Shown: piece after piece, positions 51,089-59,888 of the stretch
Position numbering within the stretch: position 1 is the stretch's first letter
Layout of the letters: each line of letters starts with the position of its first letter
Origin: VRUE01 sp963762205
Lineage (GTDB): Bacteria > Actinomycetota > Thermoleophilia > Solirubrobacterales > 70-9
Direction of reading: 5' to 3'
NCBI GenBank assembly: GCA_963762205.1
Contig: CAVXJZ010000006.1
Location: forward strand, 340,898-404,897
DNA length: 64,000 nt
The notes under the pieces: model-generated
What the model saw: the letters and a program-made list of their open reading frames with translations, nothing else
Databases searched by the model: none
What the model was told of the DNA's origin: nothing
Position numbers and translations under genes: made by a program

Positions 51089-52462
51089 ATGTCCGGAATG
51101 CTAGATCCGCGCGCGTTCGACTCCTCGCCTCTGGGGAAGGAACTCCTCGAAATCGCCGAGGGCAAGAAGCCCTGGCCTGAAAGCAATGCCAAGCGCCAGC
51201 ACTACGTGCCCAAGTTCCAGCTCGCCGACTTCACGCTCGACGGCGAAACCCTGCTCCAACTCAAGACTGCCACCGGCGCGCCGCGCAAGACGACGCCGAC
51301 GCTCGCAGCGTCCAAGAAGTTCTTCTACATCTACCCCGACGCCGAGATTGAGGGCGGGAAGATCAACGTGCTTGAGGGGTTCTTCGCGATGGTGGAGAAC
51401 CACGCCGCCCCGATCGTGCGGCGGCTCGCCGCCGGCGACGCTTTTTCCGACGAGGAGCGCGCGACGCTCTCATTTTTCTTCGCCCTTCAGTGGGGACGCA
51501 CGCCCGGCGCGCTCAAGAAGGCCCGGAAGTTCGGTAGTGAAGTCATGGCGTCGTTGCTGGCGTCGAACATGAGTGACAAGCGGAAGTTTGCCGAGACCCG
51601 GGAGCGGATGAAGGCCGAAGGGGACGACGACGGTCATTCCGACGAGGAGGCCGAGGAGCTTCGGCAGCGCTCGGTCGAGATGCTGCGCGGCGGCGAGCTG
51701 CAGATCGCGGACCCCAGCGGCGGCAACACGATGGGGATGCTGGTCAACAACGCGAGTGAGTTGGCGATGATGATGTTCGGCACGATGAAGTGGACGGTGA
51801 TCGTCGCTGACGAGCCTGTCTTCGTCACCTCCGATCGAGGCTGCGCCTGTTTCGACCCGACGCCTATGCACCCCTGGTCGGGTCACGCCCCGCTCAGTTC
51901 GCCGAACGCAACGACGATCTTCCCGATCAGCAGGACCGCCTGCGTCCTGATGACTCCGAGCGACGACGTGACGATCGAGACCGTCCAGGCCACCGACGAC
52001 GACGTGGTGACACTGAACCTTCGGACCTACGGCTGGGCGGACAAGCTGATCTTCGGCGCTACCCAGGAGGCAGTCGTCCGGGTCCGTAAGGACGCGAAGC
52101 GGCACCCCGCGCTTGTCGTGAGGCCGCAGCCGATGAGCAGTGTCGTGCTTATTGAACGGGACCCCGACGACGATACCCTTGCGCGCGAACACGTCGCCCG
52201 GGGTTGGGACCCGTACATGGTCCAAGAGGAGCCCGACGGGACCGTACGCTATCTCGACTACATGGTCATCGGCGAGGACGGCAACGCCGTGGAGGCCACT
52301 CTCACCGCCGACGAGCTGGTCGAACAACGCGAACGGAAGGCGCACGGCCTCGCGCCCGACTCGCCCGTCGAGTTGGAAGGGGGCATCTCCACCGCCGTAG
52401 TCCCGCCGATCTCGATCGGGCCGACCCGAAATCCGGCCTTCCGACAGCAGCGTTTCCGCTGA
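51089..52462 (+). CDS. DUF4238-family protein
   Basis: 457 aa. The start of the domain, KRQHYVPKFQLADF, is the DUF4238 signature (HYVPxxxLxxF); later EPVFVTSDRG and a conserved central block fit the same family, whose function is unknown. The genes are scattered in accessory regions of bacteria, and some are suspected of defence or mobile-element roles (inference). No TM helix. ATG 51089 follows TATCCT (51075-51080) by 8 nt. The 271 nt upstream (50818-51088) hold nothing else I can identify. Confidence 0.78.
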   Translation: MSGMLDPRAFDSSPLGKELLEIAEGKKPWPESNAKRQHYVPKFQLADFTLDGETLLQLKTATGAPRKTTPTLAASKKFFYIYPDAEIEGGKINVLEGFFAMVENHAAPIVRRLAAGDAFSDEERATLSFFFALQWGRTPGALKKARKFGSEVMASLLASNMSDKRKFAETRERMKAEGDDDGHSDEEAEELRQRSVEMLRGGELQIADPSGGNTMGMLVNNASELAMMMFGTMKWTVIVADEPVFVTSDRGCACFDPTPMHPWSGHAPLSSPNATTIFPISRTACVLMTPSDDVTIETVQATDDDVVTLNLRTYGWADKLIFGATQEAVVRVRKDAKRHPALVVRPQPMSSVVLIERDPDDDTLAREHVARGWDPYMVQEEPDGTVRYLDYMVIGEDGNAVEATLTADELVEQRERKAHGLAPDSPVELEGGISTAVVPPISIGPTRNPAFRQQRFR

Positions 52463-52595
52463 TCCCTACGGCTGGCCGGTGAGGAGGCCGAAGCACAGGG
52501 TGGCCCTGGTCGGCGAAGCGAACTCGCCCGCCCCCACCGACGCCAGGGCGAGGCGCGCGATCGCCGAGCCTGGCAAGTCACCGCTGCGATCTGTC

Positions 52596-53640
52596 TCAGA
52601 AGAAGCGCAGCGTGGCGACGTTATCCCGCTCCCCGGTGGAGTCCTCCCATGTGACAACGCACCGGGCCTGATCCGCCACGCCCATGTGCATGAGGAGCGT
52701 GTATGCCGCGTCGGCATGCGGAGCCAGTACCTCCAGCTCACCGGGATCATCACTTTGGAGCGGAAGATTGTCGTCAGGATCTTCGGCCTCGAGGCGGCAG
52801 CGCAGCGCGTGGGTCCGCCCGGGGCGCTTCGCACAGTCAGCCTCCAGCACCGCCGTCGTCCGCAGCCGCTCGGGCTGTCCGCCGGCCAGCGCCACGAGCG
52901 CCGGGCGCACGAGCAGCGTGAAGATGACCATCGCCGAGACCGGGTTGCCCGGCAGCCCGAAGACGAGCGTGTCGTCATGAGTGCCGAACAGGGTTGGCTT
53001 GCCCGGCTTCAGCGCCACGCCCCAGAAGCGGCGCTCGACGCCGAGCTCGGCCAGCGCCCGCTTGACGTGGTCGTGTTCGCCGACCGAAACGCCGCCGCAG
53101 ACGACCACAACGTCGGAGACGGGCGCCCGCTCTATCGCAGCCCGGGTGGCGTTGAGATCGTCGGGCACGGGTGAGGAGACGGCAACCTCCGCCCCGGCCC
53201 GCTCGGCCAGGGCCGGAACCGAGTAGGCGTTCGAGTTGCGGACGCCGCCGGGGCGCATCTCCTCGCCGGGCTCGAGCAGCTCATCGCCGCTGGTCAGGAC
53301 CGAGACGCGCGGGCGGCGACGGCAGTTGACGTCGGCCAGGCCGAGCGAGGCGAGGACGCCCAATTCCGCCGGCCCGATCCCGGCACCTGCCCGCAGCACG
53401 GTCTCCCCGGCACGAATGTCCTCTCCGGCTCGCCGGACGTCGCGGCCCAGGTCGACCGCTTCCTCGATCAGCACCCGCCCGTCTTCGACGCGTGTGGCCT
53501 CGACCCTGACCACGGCGTCAGCACCGGTCGGGATCACGGCCCCGGTCGAGATCCGCATCGCCTCTCCTGCCCCCAGCGGCGCCGTTGCCGGGAGACCTGC
53601 CCGCGACTCGCCGGCCAGGCGCAGGGCGACCGGCGCCTCC
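52596..53640 (-). pseudogene. moeA: Molybdopterin molybdotransferase, N-terminally truncated
   Basis: About 348 residues remain of roughly 420. The kept part runs from PVALRLAGESRAG through RISTGAVIPTGADAVV, VSVLTSGDELLEPGE, VVCGGVSVGEHDHVKRAL and FGLPGNPVSAMV to the stop at 52596, so the MPT-binding and dimer domains are intact. The normal N-terminus with PPFxNSxMDGFA is missing: homology stops at about 53640, where the regulator on the other strand also begins abruptly. No sensible start codon precedes the break. MoeA inserts molybdate into molybdopterin. Confidence 0.8.
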
Positions 53641-53642
53641 GG

Positions 53643-54032
53643 CCCGCCAACCTGGCCCGCTGGCTCGCCCGCGCGACGCCGAGCGGCCCTTCCCGCCTGC
53701 GCATCATCGAGAACACCGGGCGGGAGATTGGACGGGAGCTCGCGCCGGAAAGAACGGAGGACCCCGTCGAGAGCTTCCGGGCGGTCTTCGCCGCGCTCGG
53801 CTTCCAACCGATGATCGAGATCGACGACGGCGGCTTCACCTGCACGCTGGAGAACTGCCCCTACCGGGCGTCTGCGCGCGAGAATCCCGACGTGATCTGC
53901 ACACTGCACCGCGGCCTTTCCGCCGGGCTGCTTTCCAAGCTCGATCCGGACGCGAAGCTGACCCGCTTCGAGCCGCGCGACCCCGACCGCGCCGGGTGCG
54001 TGGTCGGGGTCGGAGGAATGGGGGGCAAGTGA
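53643..54032 (+). pseudogene. HTH transcriptional regulator, N-terminal DNA-binding part missing
   Basis: About 129 residues of the effector half of an ArsR/DeoR-like regulator. RLRIIENTGREIGRELA and FRAVFAALGFQPMIE lead into a Cys cluster (TCTLENCPYRASARENPDVICTLHRG as separate blocks: TLENCPYR and DVICTLHRG), which may bind a metal or an iron-sulfur cluster. The winged helix that should precede is absent; the sequence before 53643 is the reverse strand of moeA. Its stop overlaps the start of the hemerythrin gene (GTGA), so the pair was once, or still is, one operon. Confidence 0.7.
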
Positions 54033-54469
54033 AACGGGCAGAGGCCCTCCGCCCGCTGTCGCGCGAGCACCTGCTCGCCCTCCATGCGGCGAAGGTGCTG
54101 CGCGAGGGAGACGACCTTGAGGCAGTGGCTGCGGTCTTCTTCGACTTCTGGGAGAACGGCGGGCAGGATCACTTCCGGATCGAGGAGGAGGTGCTGCTTC
54201 CCCACTGGGCCAGGTTCGCCGAGGTCGACAGAGCCGGGGTGAGCCGGATGCTCGAGGAGCACCTCGCGATTCGCCGCGAGGCGCTGCGGCTCGAGGCCGG
54301 CGAGACCACCCTGGATGAGGCCCGAGAGCTGGGGCAGCTCCTGAACGACCACGTCCGTTTCGAGGAGCGCGAGCTGTTCCCGCTCCTCGAAGCGACCCTG
54401 GACGAGGCGAGCCTCGCCCGCCTTGCCGCGGCAATCGAGGAGGCCGAGTCCGCTACACCCGGAGCCTGA
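54029..54469 (+). CDS. Hemerythrin HHE-domain protein
   Basis: 146 aa four-helix bundle. Iron ligands are seen in REHLLALH, DHFRIEEEVLLPH, EEHLAIRRE and DHVRFEERELFP. It should bind a di-iron centre and oxygen or NO. GTG 54029 overlaps the stop of the truncated regulator (GTGA). The trio of Cys-rich regulator, hemerythrin and moeA suggests response to oxygen or nitric oxide in a molybdoenzyme setting (inference). Confidence 0.85.
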   Translation: MKRAEALRPLSREHLLALHAAKVLREGDDLEAVAAVFFDFWENGGQDHFRIEEEVLLPHWARFAEVDRAGVSRMLEEHLAIRREALRLEAGETTLDEARELGQLLNDHVRFEERELFPLLEATLDEASLARLAAAIEEAESATPGA

Positions 54470-54503
54470 AGTGGCCGGCATGATCTCGATGTATTGCCCG
54501 CGA

Positions 54504-54529
54504 CCTTCGGGCTATGGGGTGCCCGAAGG
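54504..54529 (+). terminator. 9-bp hairpin after the hemerythrin gene
   Basis: CCTTCGGGC (54504-54512) and GCCCGAAGG (54521-54529) form a perfect stem with an 8-nt loop. No T run follows. It lies 35 nt after the hemerythrin stop. Confidence 0.5.
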
Positions 54530-54585
54530 GCGTCCTGCTGAGGGCTCCACGGCTCTGCCAAGCGATCTCTGCGCTCCTGGATCAG

Positions 54586-54622
54586 CTGAGTTTCGCTCAG
54601 TTTGGTACCGCGGCCGGTACCA
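54586..54622. repeat. Two adjacent short palindromes near the end of the TolB-like operon
   Basis: CTGAG-TTTCG-CTCAG (about 54586-54600) is followed by TGGTACC-GCGGCC-GGTACCA (54603-54622, perfect 7-bp arms). They lie about 40 nt beyond the stop of the TolB-like gene at 54661 and may end its transcript. Confidence 0.4.
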
Positions 54623-54660
54623 CGTGACCCGCCAGAAGGCGCTTTGACGGCCGGGCCCGC

Positions 54661-56007
54661 TCAGGGGACCTGGTACCTGAACACGCCGATCCGGTGATCG
54701 GTGTCTTCCGGGCTCAGATTCGACGCCTTCGAGTTGAAGGCGACGAAGCGCCCGTCGGGGGAGATCGAGGGGCTCGCGGAGGGCGCGTTGGCGACGGCGC
54801 CGCCATTGGCCCGTGAGGCAAGGTACAGCCGGCCACTGCGGAGGTCTCTGACGAAGACATCGGGCACGGCGGCGTTGTCGTGGGGCCCAAGGTTGCTGGC
54901 GTAGGACTGGAAGGCGACGTAGCGGCCGTCGGCGGAGATCGCCGGGCGCGAGGAATCGCCCGTGCCGGCGGCGCCGTGGCGGCCGGCCGCCCGCGAGACG
55001 AGGATCGTACGGTGCTTGCGCAGGTCCCTGACGAAGACGTCTTCGAGCTTGGGACGATCGCCGCGCACCAGGTTGGTCGCGGTCGAGGTGAAGGCGACGT
55101 AGCGGCCGGAGGCCGAGAACGCCGGTTCGCTGCAGTCCTTGTTGGCGATCGCGCCGCGGCGGCCGCTCGCCCGCGAGGCGATCACCGTCGCCTCGCGCCG
55201 TGTGTTGCGGACACCGATCACGGCCGTCCTGTGGCGGTACCCGTGGCCGAAGAACCAGACGAAGGCGACCATGCGCGCGCCCCTCGAGAGCGTCGGTTCG
55301 ATCGCCCGGATGGGCCTTCCGTGGGCGCCGTTGCGGCGTGAGGCCAGGGTGGTGCGCTTGGCCTTCAGGTCGCGCACGTAGGCGCCCCCGCCGATGTGCT
55401 TGCCCGGCGTCAGGTTGCCCGACTCGGTGCCGAAGGCGACGTAGCGGCCGTCGGGGGAGATCGCCGGCAGGTTGGAGTCGTCGTCGGCAGCGGCGCCGGT
55501 GGCGCCGCTGCGTCGCGAGGCCAGGGTGATCGCCGTCGTCACCCGGTCGTAGACGAATATGTCGCGGATCGGGTTGCCGGTCGGTTCGCCCAGCGGCCCG
55601 CGGTCGAAGTCGACGTCTTCGTCGCTCAGAGCCGGGTCCTCCGAGGCGAAGACCAGGTAGCGGCCGTCGGCGGAGAGGCCTGGGCTGTCGGCGTCGTAGC
55701 CGAGTTCCCCCGGCCGACTCGGTGCGACACTGGAGGCGGCGACGGGGATCGCGCTCGGCGCGGCCATGTTGCGGAGCCAGACCGATGTGCCGTGTGCTGC
55801 GTCGTCGGCGATGAAGCCCACGTAGCGTCCGCCTTCGGCGATCGAAGGGATCAGGCCCCGGGCGGCGACCCCGTCGAGGCCGTCGACGTCGGGGTTGGCG
55901 ACGAGCACGATGTCGCCGCCGGCGGCTGCCGCCGGGCCGGCGCCGAGCAGGGCGGCGGCAGCGAGTGACGCCAGGATCGCAAGCACAGTGCGCAGACGGC
56001 CCCTCAT
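54661..56007 (-). CDS. Secreted TolB-like (PD40) beta-propeller protein
   Basis: 448 aa. Signal peptide (VLAILASLAAAALLGAGPAAA) then about eight WD40-like PD40 repeats, each with a core like SPDGRYVAFGTESGNL or SADGRYVAFQSYASNL. Probably a six- to eight-bladed propeller outside the membrane; ligand unknown. It overlaps the upstream homologous gene by 4 nt (ATGA at 56004-56007), so the two are made together. Confidence 0.87.
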   Translation of the reverse strand: MRGRLRTVLAILASLAAAALLGAGPAAAAGGDIVLVANPDVDGLDGVAARGLIPSIAEGGRYVGFIADDAAHGTSVWLRNMAAPSAIPVAASSVAPSRPGELGYDADSPGLSADGRYLVFASEDPALSDEDVDFDRGPLGEPTGNPIRDIFVYDRVTTAITLASRRSGATGAAADDDSNLPAISPDGRYVAFGTESGNLTPGKHIGGGAYVRDLKAKRTTLASRRNGAHGRPIRAIEPTLSRGARMVAFVWFFGHGYRHRTAVIGVRNTRREATVIASRASGRRGAIANKDCSEPAFSASGRYVAFTSTATNLVRGDRPKLEDVFVRDLRKHRTILVSRAAGRHGAAGTGDSSRPAISADGRYVAFQSYASNLGPHDNAAVPDVFVRDLRSGRLYLASRANGGAVANAPSASPSISPDGRFVAFNSKASNLSPEDTDHRIGVFRYQVP

Positions 56008-56999
56008 CGCGGAACCCGTCCCCAGGTCGGAGCCCCGACGTGGCTGCCATAGCCTTCTTCTTCGGTGCCGCCGCTGTCGAATTCCTTCGAGAAGCCGCGC
56101 CCGTCGGCCCGCTTTACCACCAGCTCACTGCTCTCGCTGCCGAACCTGAGGAAGGCGATGTGCTTGCCGTCCGGCGCCCACGAGGGGTTACCGCCACTCC
56201 GGCTCCCTCGCAGATACCGTACGTGACGCCCGCTCATCCGCGCGATGAAGATGCCTCCGCGGCCGCGGCTGCTGACGAAAGCGATGCGGCGGCCGTTCGG
56301 GGAGATGTCGGGCTCGTACTCGCTGCGGGGGCCGCCGATCAGCAAACGCATGTGGGCGCCGTTGGGGCGCATCGAGAAGACGTTGCTGCGGTCCCGGCGG
56401 CCGCTGCTCTTGCGGTTGCTGACGAAAACGATCGCCTTCCCGCTAGGCGTGAAGACGGGGTCATGGTCGCTGCCTTCTTCGTTCGTGATCTGCCGCAGGC
56501 CGGTGCCACCCACGTTGACGCTGAAGATGTGGCTGGTCCGGCTCGTCGATAGGGCGCTCCGATCGAAGACCACCACTCGTCCGTTCGGCGAAAAGCTTGG
56601 GTTCGAGTCGAAGAAGCCGCCGCTGGTCAGCTGCCTGATTTCGCTCCCGTTGGCGTTCATCAGATAGATATGCGAACCGGGCGCCCCGAACGGCGATGTG
56701 GGAGGGACGGGGTCGCGGTTGCCGGCGAAGACGATCTGCCGCCCATTCGGCGAATACGACGGGCTCCTGTCGTTCGGATCGTCGGTCAGCTGCCGAGGCG
56801 TTTGATCGCGGCGCGGCCCGTGGGCGAAGAGCCCGCCTTCGCTGCCGCCTTCCTCTGCGCTGTAGCGCGGGTAGACGATCGGGCCGGGGGTGCCCGGGAA
56901 GGCCGCCCGGGCTGGAGCCGCGGCGGCGGCGAGGAGCGCTGCAGCCGCCAACAGCATGATCAGTCCGGCAGCATGGGCGGTATTACGGATTCGGATCAT
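56004..56999 (-). CDS. Secreted TolB-like (PD40) beta-propeller protein
   Basis: 331 aa. Signal peptide (LIMLLAAAALLAAAAAPARA) and about six PD40 repeats (SYSPNGRQIVFAGNRD, SFSPNGRVVVFDRS, FTPSGKAIVFVSNR, DISPNGRRIAFVSSRG, WAPDGKHIAFLR). First gene of a two-gene operon; ATG 56999 follows TAACGT (57006-57011, complement) by 6 nt. The function of these tandem propellers in this lineage is unknown. Confidence 0.87.
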   Translation of the reverse strand: MIRIRNTAHAAGLIMLLAAAALLAAAAAPARAAFPGTPGPIVYPRYSAEEGGSEGGLFAHGPRRDQTPRQLTDDPNDRSPSYSPNGRQIVFAGNRDPVPPTSPFGAPGSHIYLMNANGSEIRQLTSGGFFDSNPSFSPNGRVVVFDRSALSTSRTSHIFSVNVGGTGLRQITNEEGSDHDPVFTPSGKAIVFVSNRKSSGRRDRSNVFSMRPNGAHMRLLIGGPRSEYEPDISPNGRRIAFVSSRGRGGIFIARMSGRHVRYLRGSRSGGNPSWAPDGKHIAFLRFGSESSELVVKRADGRGFSKEFDSGGTEEEGYGSHVGAPTWGRVPR

Positions 57000-57144
57000 G
57001 GGTCCACGTTAGGTCGGGGCGCGGTCGCTGTAAAGAGGCAGATATGGCCCGCAGCACCGCCCGCATGTTCGCAGCCCGCGGTCGACCTGCCCGACCGGAT
57101 CGAGCCCCACGACCCCGCCGAGCAGCCCTCCGCGACCGCCTAGC

Positions 57145-58104
57145 TCAGGGCGTCAGCGCCCGGACCAGCTCCGCGGCCGGCCGCACGTCGTCGATCCGGC
57201 TCACCGTCTCTCCCGCGTAGAGCGCGCCGGCCTCGAGCAGGGCCTCCGGCCCATCGTCGGTCGGAGCAAGCGGCGTCAGCAGCCTGCCATCGGGTCGCTG
57301 GCGCCGGGCCATGCGCAGCAGCGCGGCTTCGGGCGCATGGCGCGCGGCGGGGGCGAGCAGGCGGTTGAGCATCCGGCTCCCGCGGGGTCCCCGAGGATCC
57401 TTGCCGAGCCGGCGATCGGTGGCGGCGTTCGCGACGACCCGATGGGGCGCCGGCCAGCCGGCGCCGAAGAGCTCGGTGAGGAGCGTGCCGCGGGCCGCGG
57501 CGAGGCGCTCCCGGTAGCCGGGGTGCGCGCGGCTCTCCTCCGCCATCAGGAAGCGGGTGCCGGCGACCGCGGCGTCGGCCCCGGCCTCGAGCGCCGCCGC
57601 GACGTCATCGCGGCCGGCGACGCCGCCCGCGAGCAGGACGGGGCAGCCCTCCCCGAGCGCCTCCCGGGCCCGCCGGAGCAGTGCGAGCGCCGGCTCCTCC
57701 CCGCGGACGTGGCCCCCGGCCTCGACGCCCTGGACGATCACCCCGTCGGCGCCCGCCGCGCGCGCGGCCCGCGCCTCGCCCACCGATCCGCACTGGTGGA
57801 TCCAGGCGCCGCCCGTGCGGCGTCGGGGGCGGCCCCAGAAGGTGACGACCACGTCGGCCTCCCCCGCAGCGTCGAACCAGTCCCGCCGCGCGAAGGGCAG
57901 CAGCACGTTGACGGCCAGCGGCCGGCCCGTCAGCTCCCGCGCCGCGGCCAGCTCGCGCCGGATCGCGCCCGCGCCATTGACGGCGATCGTGCCGAGGCCG
58001 CCCGCCTCGGAGACGGCTGCCGCCAGCTCATGGCGGCTCAGGCCACCACCCATCCCCGCCTGGACGACAGGCGCCTCCACCCCGAGCCGCTCGATCAAGC
58101 TCAC
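57145..58104 (-). CDS. Nitronate monooxygenase family flavoprotein
   Basis: 319 aa TIM-barrel FMN protein. PVVQAGMGGGLS at the start, IVQGVEAGGHVRG with the active-site His, PVLLAGGVAGRDDVAAAL and VAGTRFLMAEES as phosphate-binding segments. The family oxidises alkyl nitronates such as propionate-3-nitronate. GTG 58104 follows TAGACT (58111-58116, complement) by 6 nt. Confidence 0.88.
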   Translation of the reverse strand: MSLIERLGVEAPVVQAGMGGGLSRHELAAAVSEAGGLGTIAVNGAGAIRRELAAARELTGRPLAVNVLLPFARRDWFDAAGEADVVVTFWGRPRRRTGGAWIHQCGSVGEARAARAAGADGVIVQGVEAGGHVRGEEPALALLRRAREALGEGCPVLLAGGVAGRDDVAAALEAGADAAVAGTRFLMAEESRAHPGYRERLAAARGTLLTELFGAGWPAPHRVVANAATDRRLGKDPRGPRGSRMLNRLLAPAARHAPEAALLRMARRQRPDGRLLTPLAPTDDGPEALLEAGALYAGETVSRIDDVRPAAELVRALTP

Positions 58105-58123
58105 GCGCGCAGTCTAGGGCCGC

Positions 58124-58255
58124 CTAGCGCCTGACCCTGAACTTCCTCACGGCCGGCCGGGCGTCGGCGCCGAGGATGTTGCGCGCCCGGACCCTCGCGC
58201 TGAGTCCGAGGGCGGCGACGAGCGCTCCCGTGAGGAGAAGGCGAGAGCTCCGCAA
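58124..58255 (-). CDS. Possible 43-residue secreted peptide or internally deleted remnant
   Basis: TTG 58255 opens a frame with a signal-peptide-like start (SSRLLLTGALVAALGLSA) joined straight to RNILGADARPAVRKFRVRR, which looks like the last strand of an Ig-like or propeller protein tail as in the broken gene at 13780-15089 (ending RSFRIVRVRAK). It may be a gene with its middle lost. Weak evidence. Confidence 0.3.
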   Translation of the reverse strand: MRSSRLLLTGALVAALGLSARVRARNILGADARPAVRKFRVRR

Positions 58256-58348
58256 CTGCTGTCGATCGGCTATGGCTCGCTCCCTCGAAGGAGGATGGCG
58301 TGCCCCGCGAGCGCCTTGATTCTGCCCATTTCGGTCGCAAGCGGTTGA

Positions 58349-59758
58349 ATGATTGACATGTCACCCGTGCTCGAAGCTGACTACCTGGTGATCGGGGCCG
58401 GGGCATCGGGCATGGCATTCGCCGATGCCGTCACCCGCCATGCCGACGTTCAGGTCGCCCTTGTCGATCGGAGGCACGGTCCCGGCGGCCACTGGCTCGA
58501 TGCGTATCCGTTCGTCCGGCTGCATCAGGCGTCCTCGTTCTACGGCGTCGCCTCGACCCTCCTGGGCTCCGGATCGATCCAACGCGAAGGCCCCGAGGCC
58601 GGCCTGCACCAGCGCGCCACCGCCCCCGAAATCTGCGCCTATTACGAGCGGGTGCTGAATGAGCAACTCGTCCCCTCTGGCCGGGTGCAGTTTCACCCGA
58701 ATTGCGAGTATCTCGGTGACGGCTCGTTCGTCTCTCGCCTCTCCGGAGAGCGTTACGAGGTCGGACGGGATTGCCGGATCGTCGACGCGCGCTACCTCGC
58801 CCCCGAGATCCCCGCGACCACCGAGCCGCCGTTCCGCGTCGCCGACGGGGTCCGAGCTCTGCCGGTCAACGATCTACCCAAGTTGCAGACAGCACCGGGC
58901 GAATTCGTGATCGTCGGTTCCGGCAAGACGGCCACCGACGCCTGCGTGTGGCTGCTCGCAAACGGAGTCGACCCCGATTCGATTTGCTGGATTCGACCAC
59001 GTGAGCCGTGGATGTTGAACCGCGCTGTCGTCCAGCCCGACCCCGCAGTGTTCATCGGGATGGCGGCCGACATCATGGAGGCGGCGTGCGAGGCCGCCTC
59101 GCCAGACGACCTCTTCCTGCGGATGGAGGCCGCGGGAGTGATGCTTCGCATCGACCGCTCGGTGACGCCGACCATGGCGAAGACGCCGACGCTCGCCCAG
59201 TGGGAGCTCGACCTGTTGCGCAGCATCGAGCGAGTGGTACGACTGGGACACATCCGCCGGGTCGAGCCAGGGCGGATCGAGCTGGCCGAGGGCGATACGA
59301 AGATCGACAGGAACGCGGCGGTCGTCCACTGCGCCGCGGCCGGCCTGCAATACCCCCGGCTGATACCGATCTGGGGTGAGCGCTCGATCACGATTCAGCC
59401 GGTCCGAGCGGGCTTCCCGTGCCTGGCCGCGGCACTGGTCGGCTATGTGGAGGCAACCCGCGAAGACGACGACGAGAAGAACCGGATATGCCCCCCTTCG
59501 CCCCTTTCCGACACGCCCGCCGACTGGGCGCTGATGCAGGCCCTGGGCAGCCGTGCGTCACTCGCCTATACCGCCGAGCCCGACATCAAGGAGTGGGCCG
59601 ACGGCGTGGCCCTGAATCCTTCGCGTGTGCCCCCGGGGCAGCCGGTCGACGGCGATCTGGCAGTCGTGATGGAGCGATTTCGCGCCCTGGCGAGTCCCGG
59701 CATCCAGGCGTTGGAGGAGCTTGCGGGCGTCAGGTCGCGAGGCGGTGCCTCGCCATGA
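58349..59758 (+). CDS. FAD/NAD(P)-binding oxidoreductase
   Basis: 469 aa. FAD-binding motif YLVIGAGASGMAFADAV at the N-terminus, then DRRHGPGGHWLDAYPFVRLH, a pattern of flavin monooxygenase-like proteins, and a second nucleotide motif FVIVGSGKTATDACVWLL near residue 185. Substrate unknown. Start at ATG 58349, or at ATG 58358 (MSPVLEADYL). A bidirectional terminator follows at 59807-59832. Confidence 0.82.
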   Translation: MIDMSPVLEADYLVIGAGASGMAFADAVTRHADVQVALVDRRHGPGGHWLDAYPFVRLHQASSFYGVASTLLGSGSIQREGPEAGLHQRATAPEICAYYERVLNEQLVPSGRVQFHPNCEYLGDGSFVSRLSGERYEVGRDCRIVDARYLAPEIPATTEPPFRVADGVRALPVNDLPKLQTAPGEFVIVGSGKTATDACVWLLANGVDPDSICWIRPREPWMLNRAVVQPDPAVFIGMAADIMEAACEAASPDDLFLRMEAAGVMLRIDRSVTPTMAKTPTLAQWELDLLRSIERVVRLGHIRRVEPGRIELAEGDTKIDRNAAVVHCAAAGLQYPRLIPIWGERSITIQPVRAGFPCLAAALVGYVEATREDDDEKNRICPPSPLSDTPADWALMQALGSRASLAYTAEPDIKEWADGVALNPSRVPPGQPVDGDLAVVMERFRALASPGIQALEELAGVRSRGGASP

Positions 59759-59806
59759 CGACAACCTGACGGCAAGCGGATCCAGGCGCCAGAACGATAG
59801 AAACGA

Positions 59807-59832
59807 CAAAACCCCCGGATCTCGGGGGTTTC
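59807..59832. terminator. Strong bidirectional terminator
   Basis: AAACCCCCG (59809-59817) pairs perfectly with CGGGGGTTT (59823-59831) around a 5-nt loop, flanked by A and T runs. It ends the flavoprotein gene on one strand and stands 7 nt past the 3' end of the tRNA fragment on the other. Confidence 0.85.
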
Positions 59833-59838
59833 TTCGAG

Positions 59839-59880
59839 TAGCGGGGGCGGGATTCGAACCCGCGACGTTCGGGTTATGAG
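59839..59880 (-). tRNA. 3' half of a tRNA-Met(CAU) gene; attachment-site remnant
   Basis: On the complement: anticodon loop CTCATAA, stem strand CCCGA, variable part, T-arm GCGGG-TTCGAAT-CCCGC, acceptor strand CCCCGCT and discriminator A. Everything 5' of the anticodon loop is absent; the toxin gene stop is 9 nt away. A break exactly at the anticodon loop with an intact 3' half is what tyrosine-recombinase integration leaves at one end of an element. Not expected to yield a functional tRNA. Confidence 0.8.
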
Positions 59881-59888
59881 CTGACGAG

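Noticed and set aside
52466..52593. Open stretch after moeA on the minus strand reading SAIARLALASVGAGEF
   Set aside because: It has no start, no recognised family and is in another frame from moeA; chance opening in GC-rich DNA is sufficient.
57060..57143. Plus-strand tail reading VDLPDRIEPHDPAEQP before a TAG
   Set aside because: It looks somewhat protein-like but no domain precedes it and the region is the leader of the TolB-like operon on the other strand.
59839..59880. Functional or intron-split tRNA-Met gene
   Set aside because: The D-arm and 5' acceptor strand cannot be found upstream; the toxin gene begins 9 nt from the anticodon loop.
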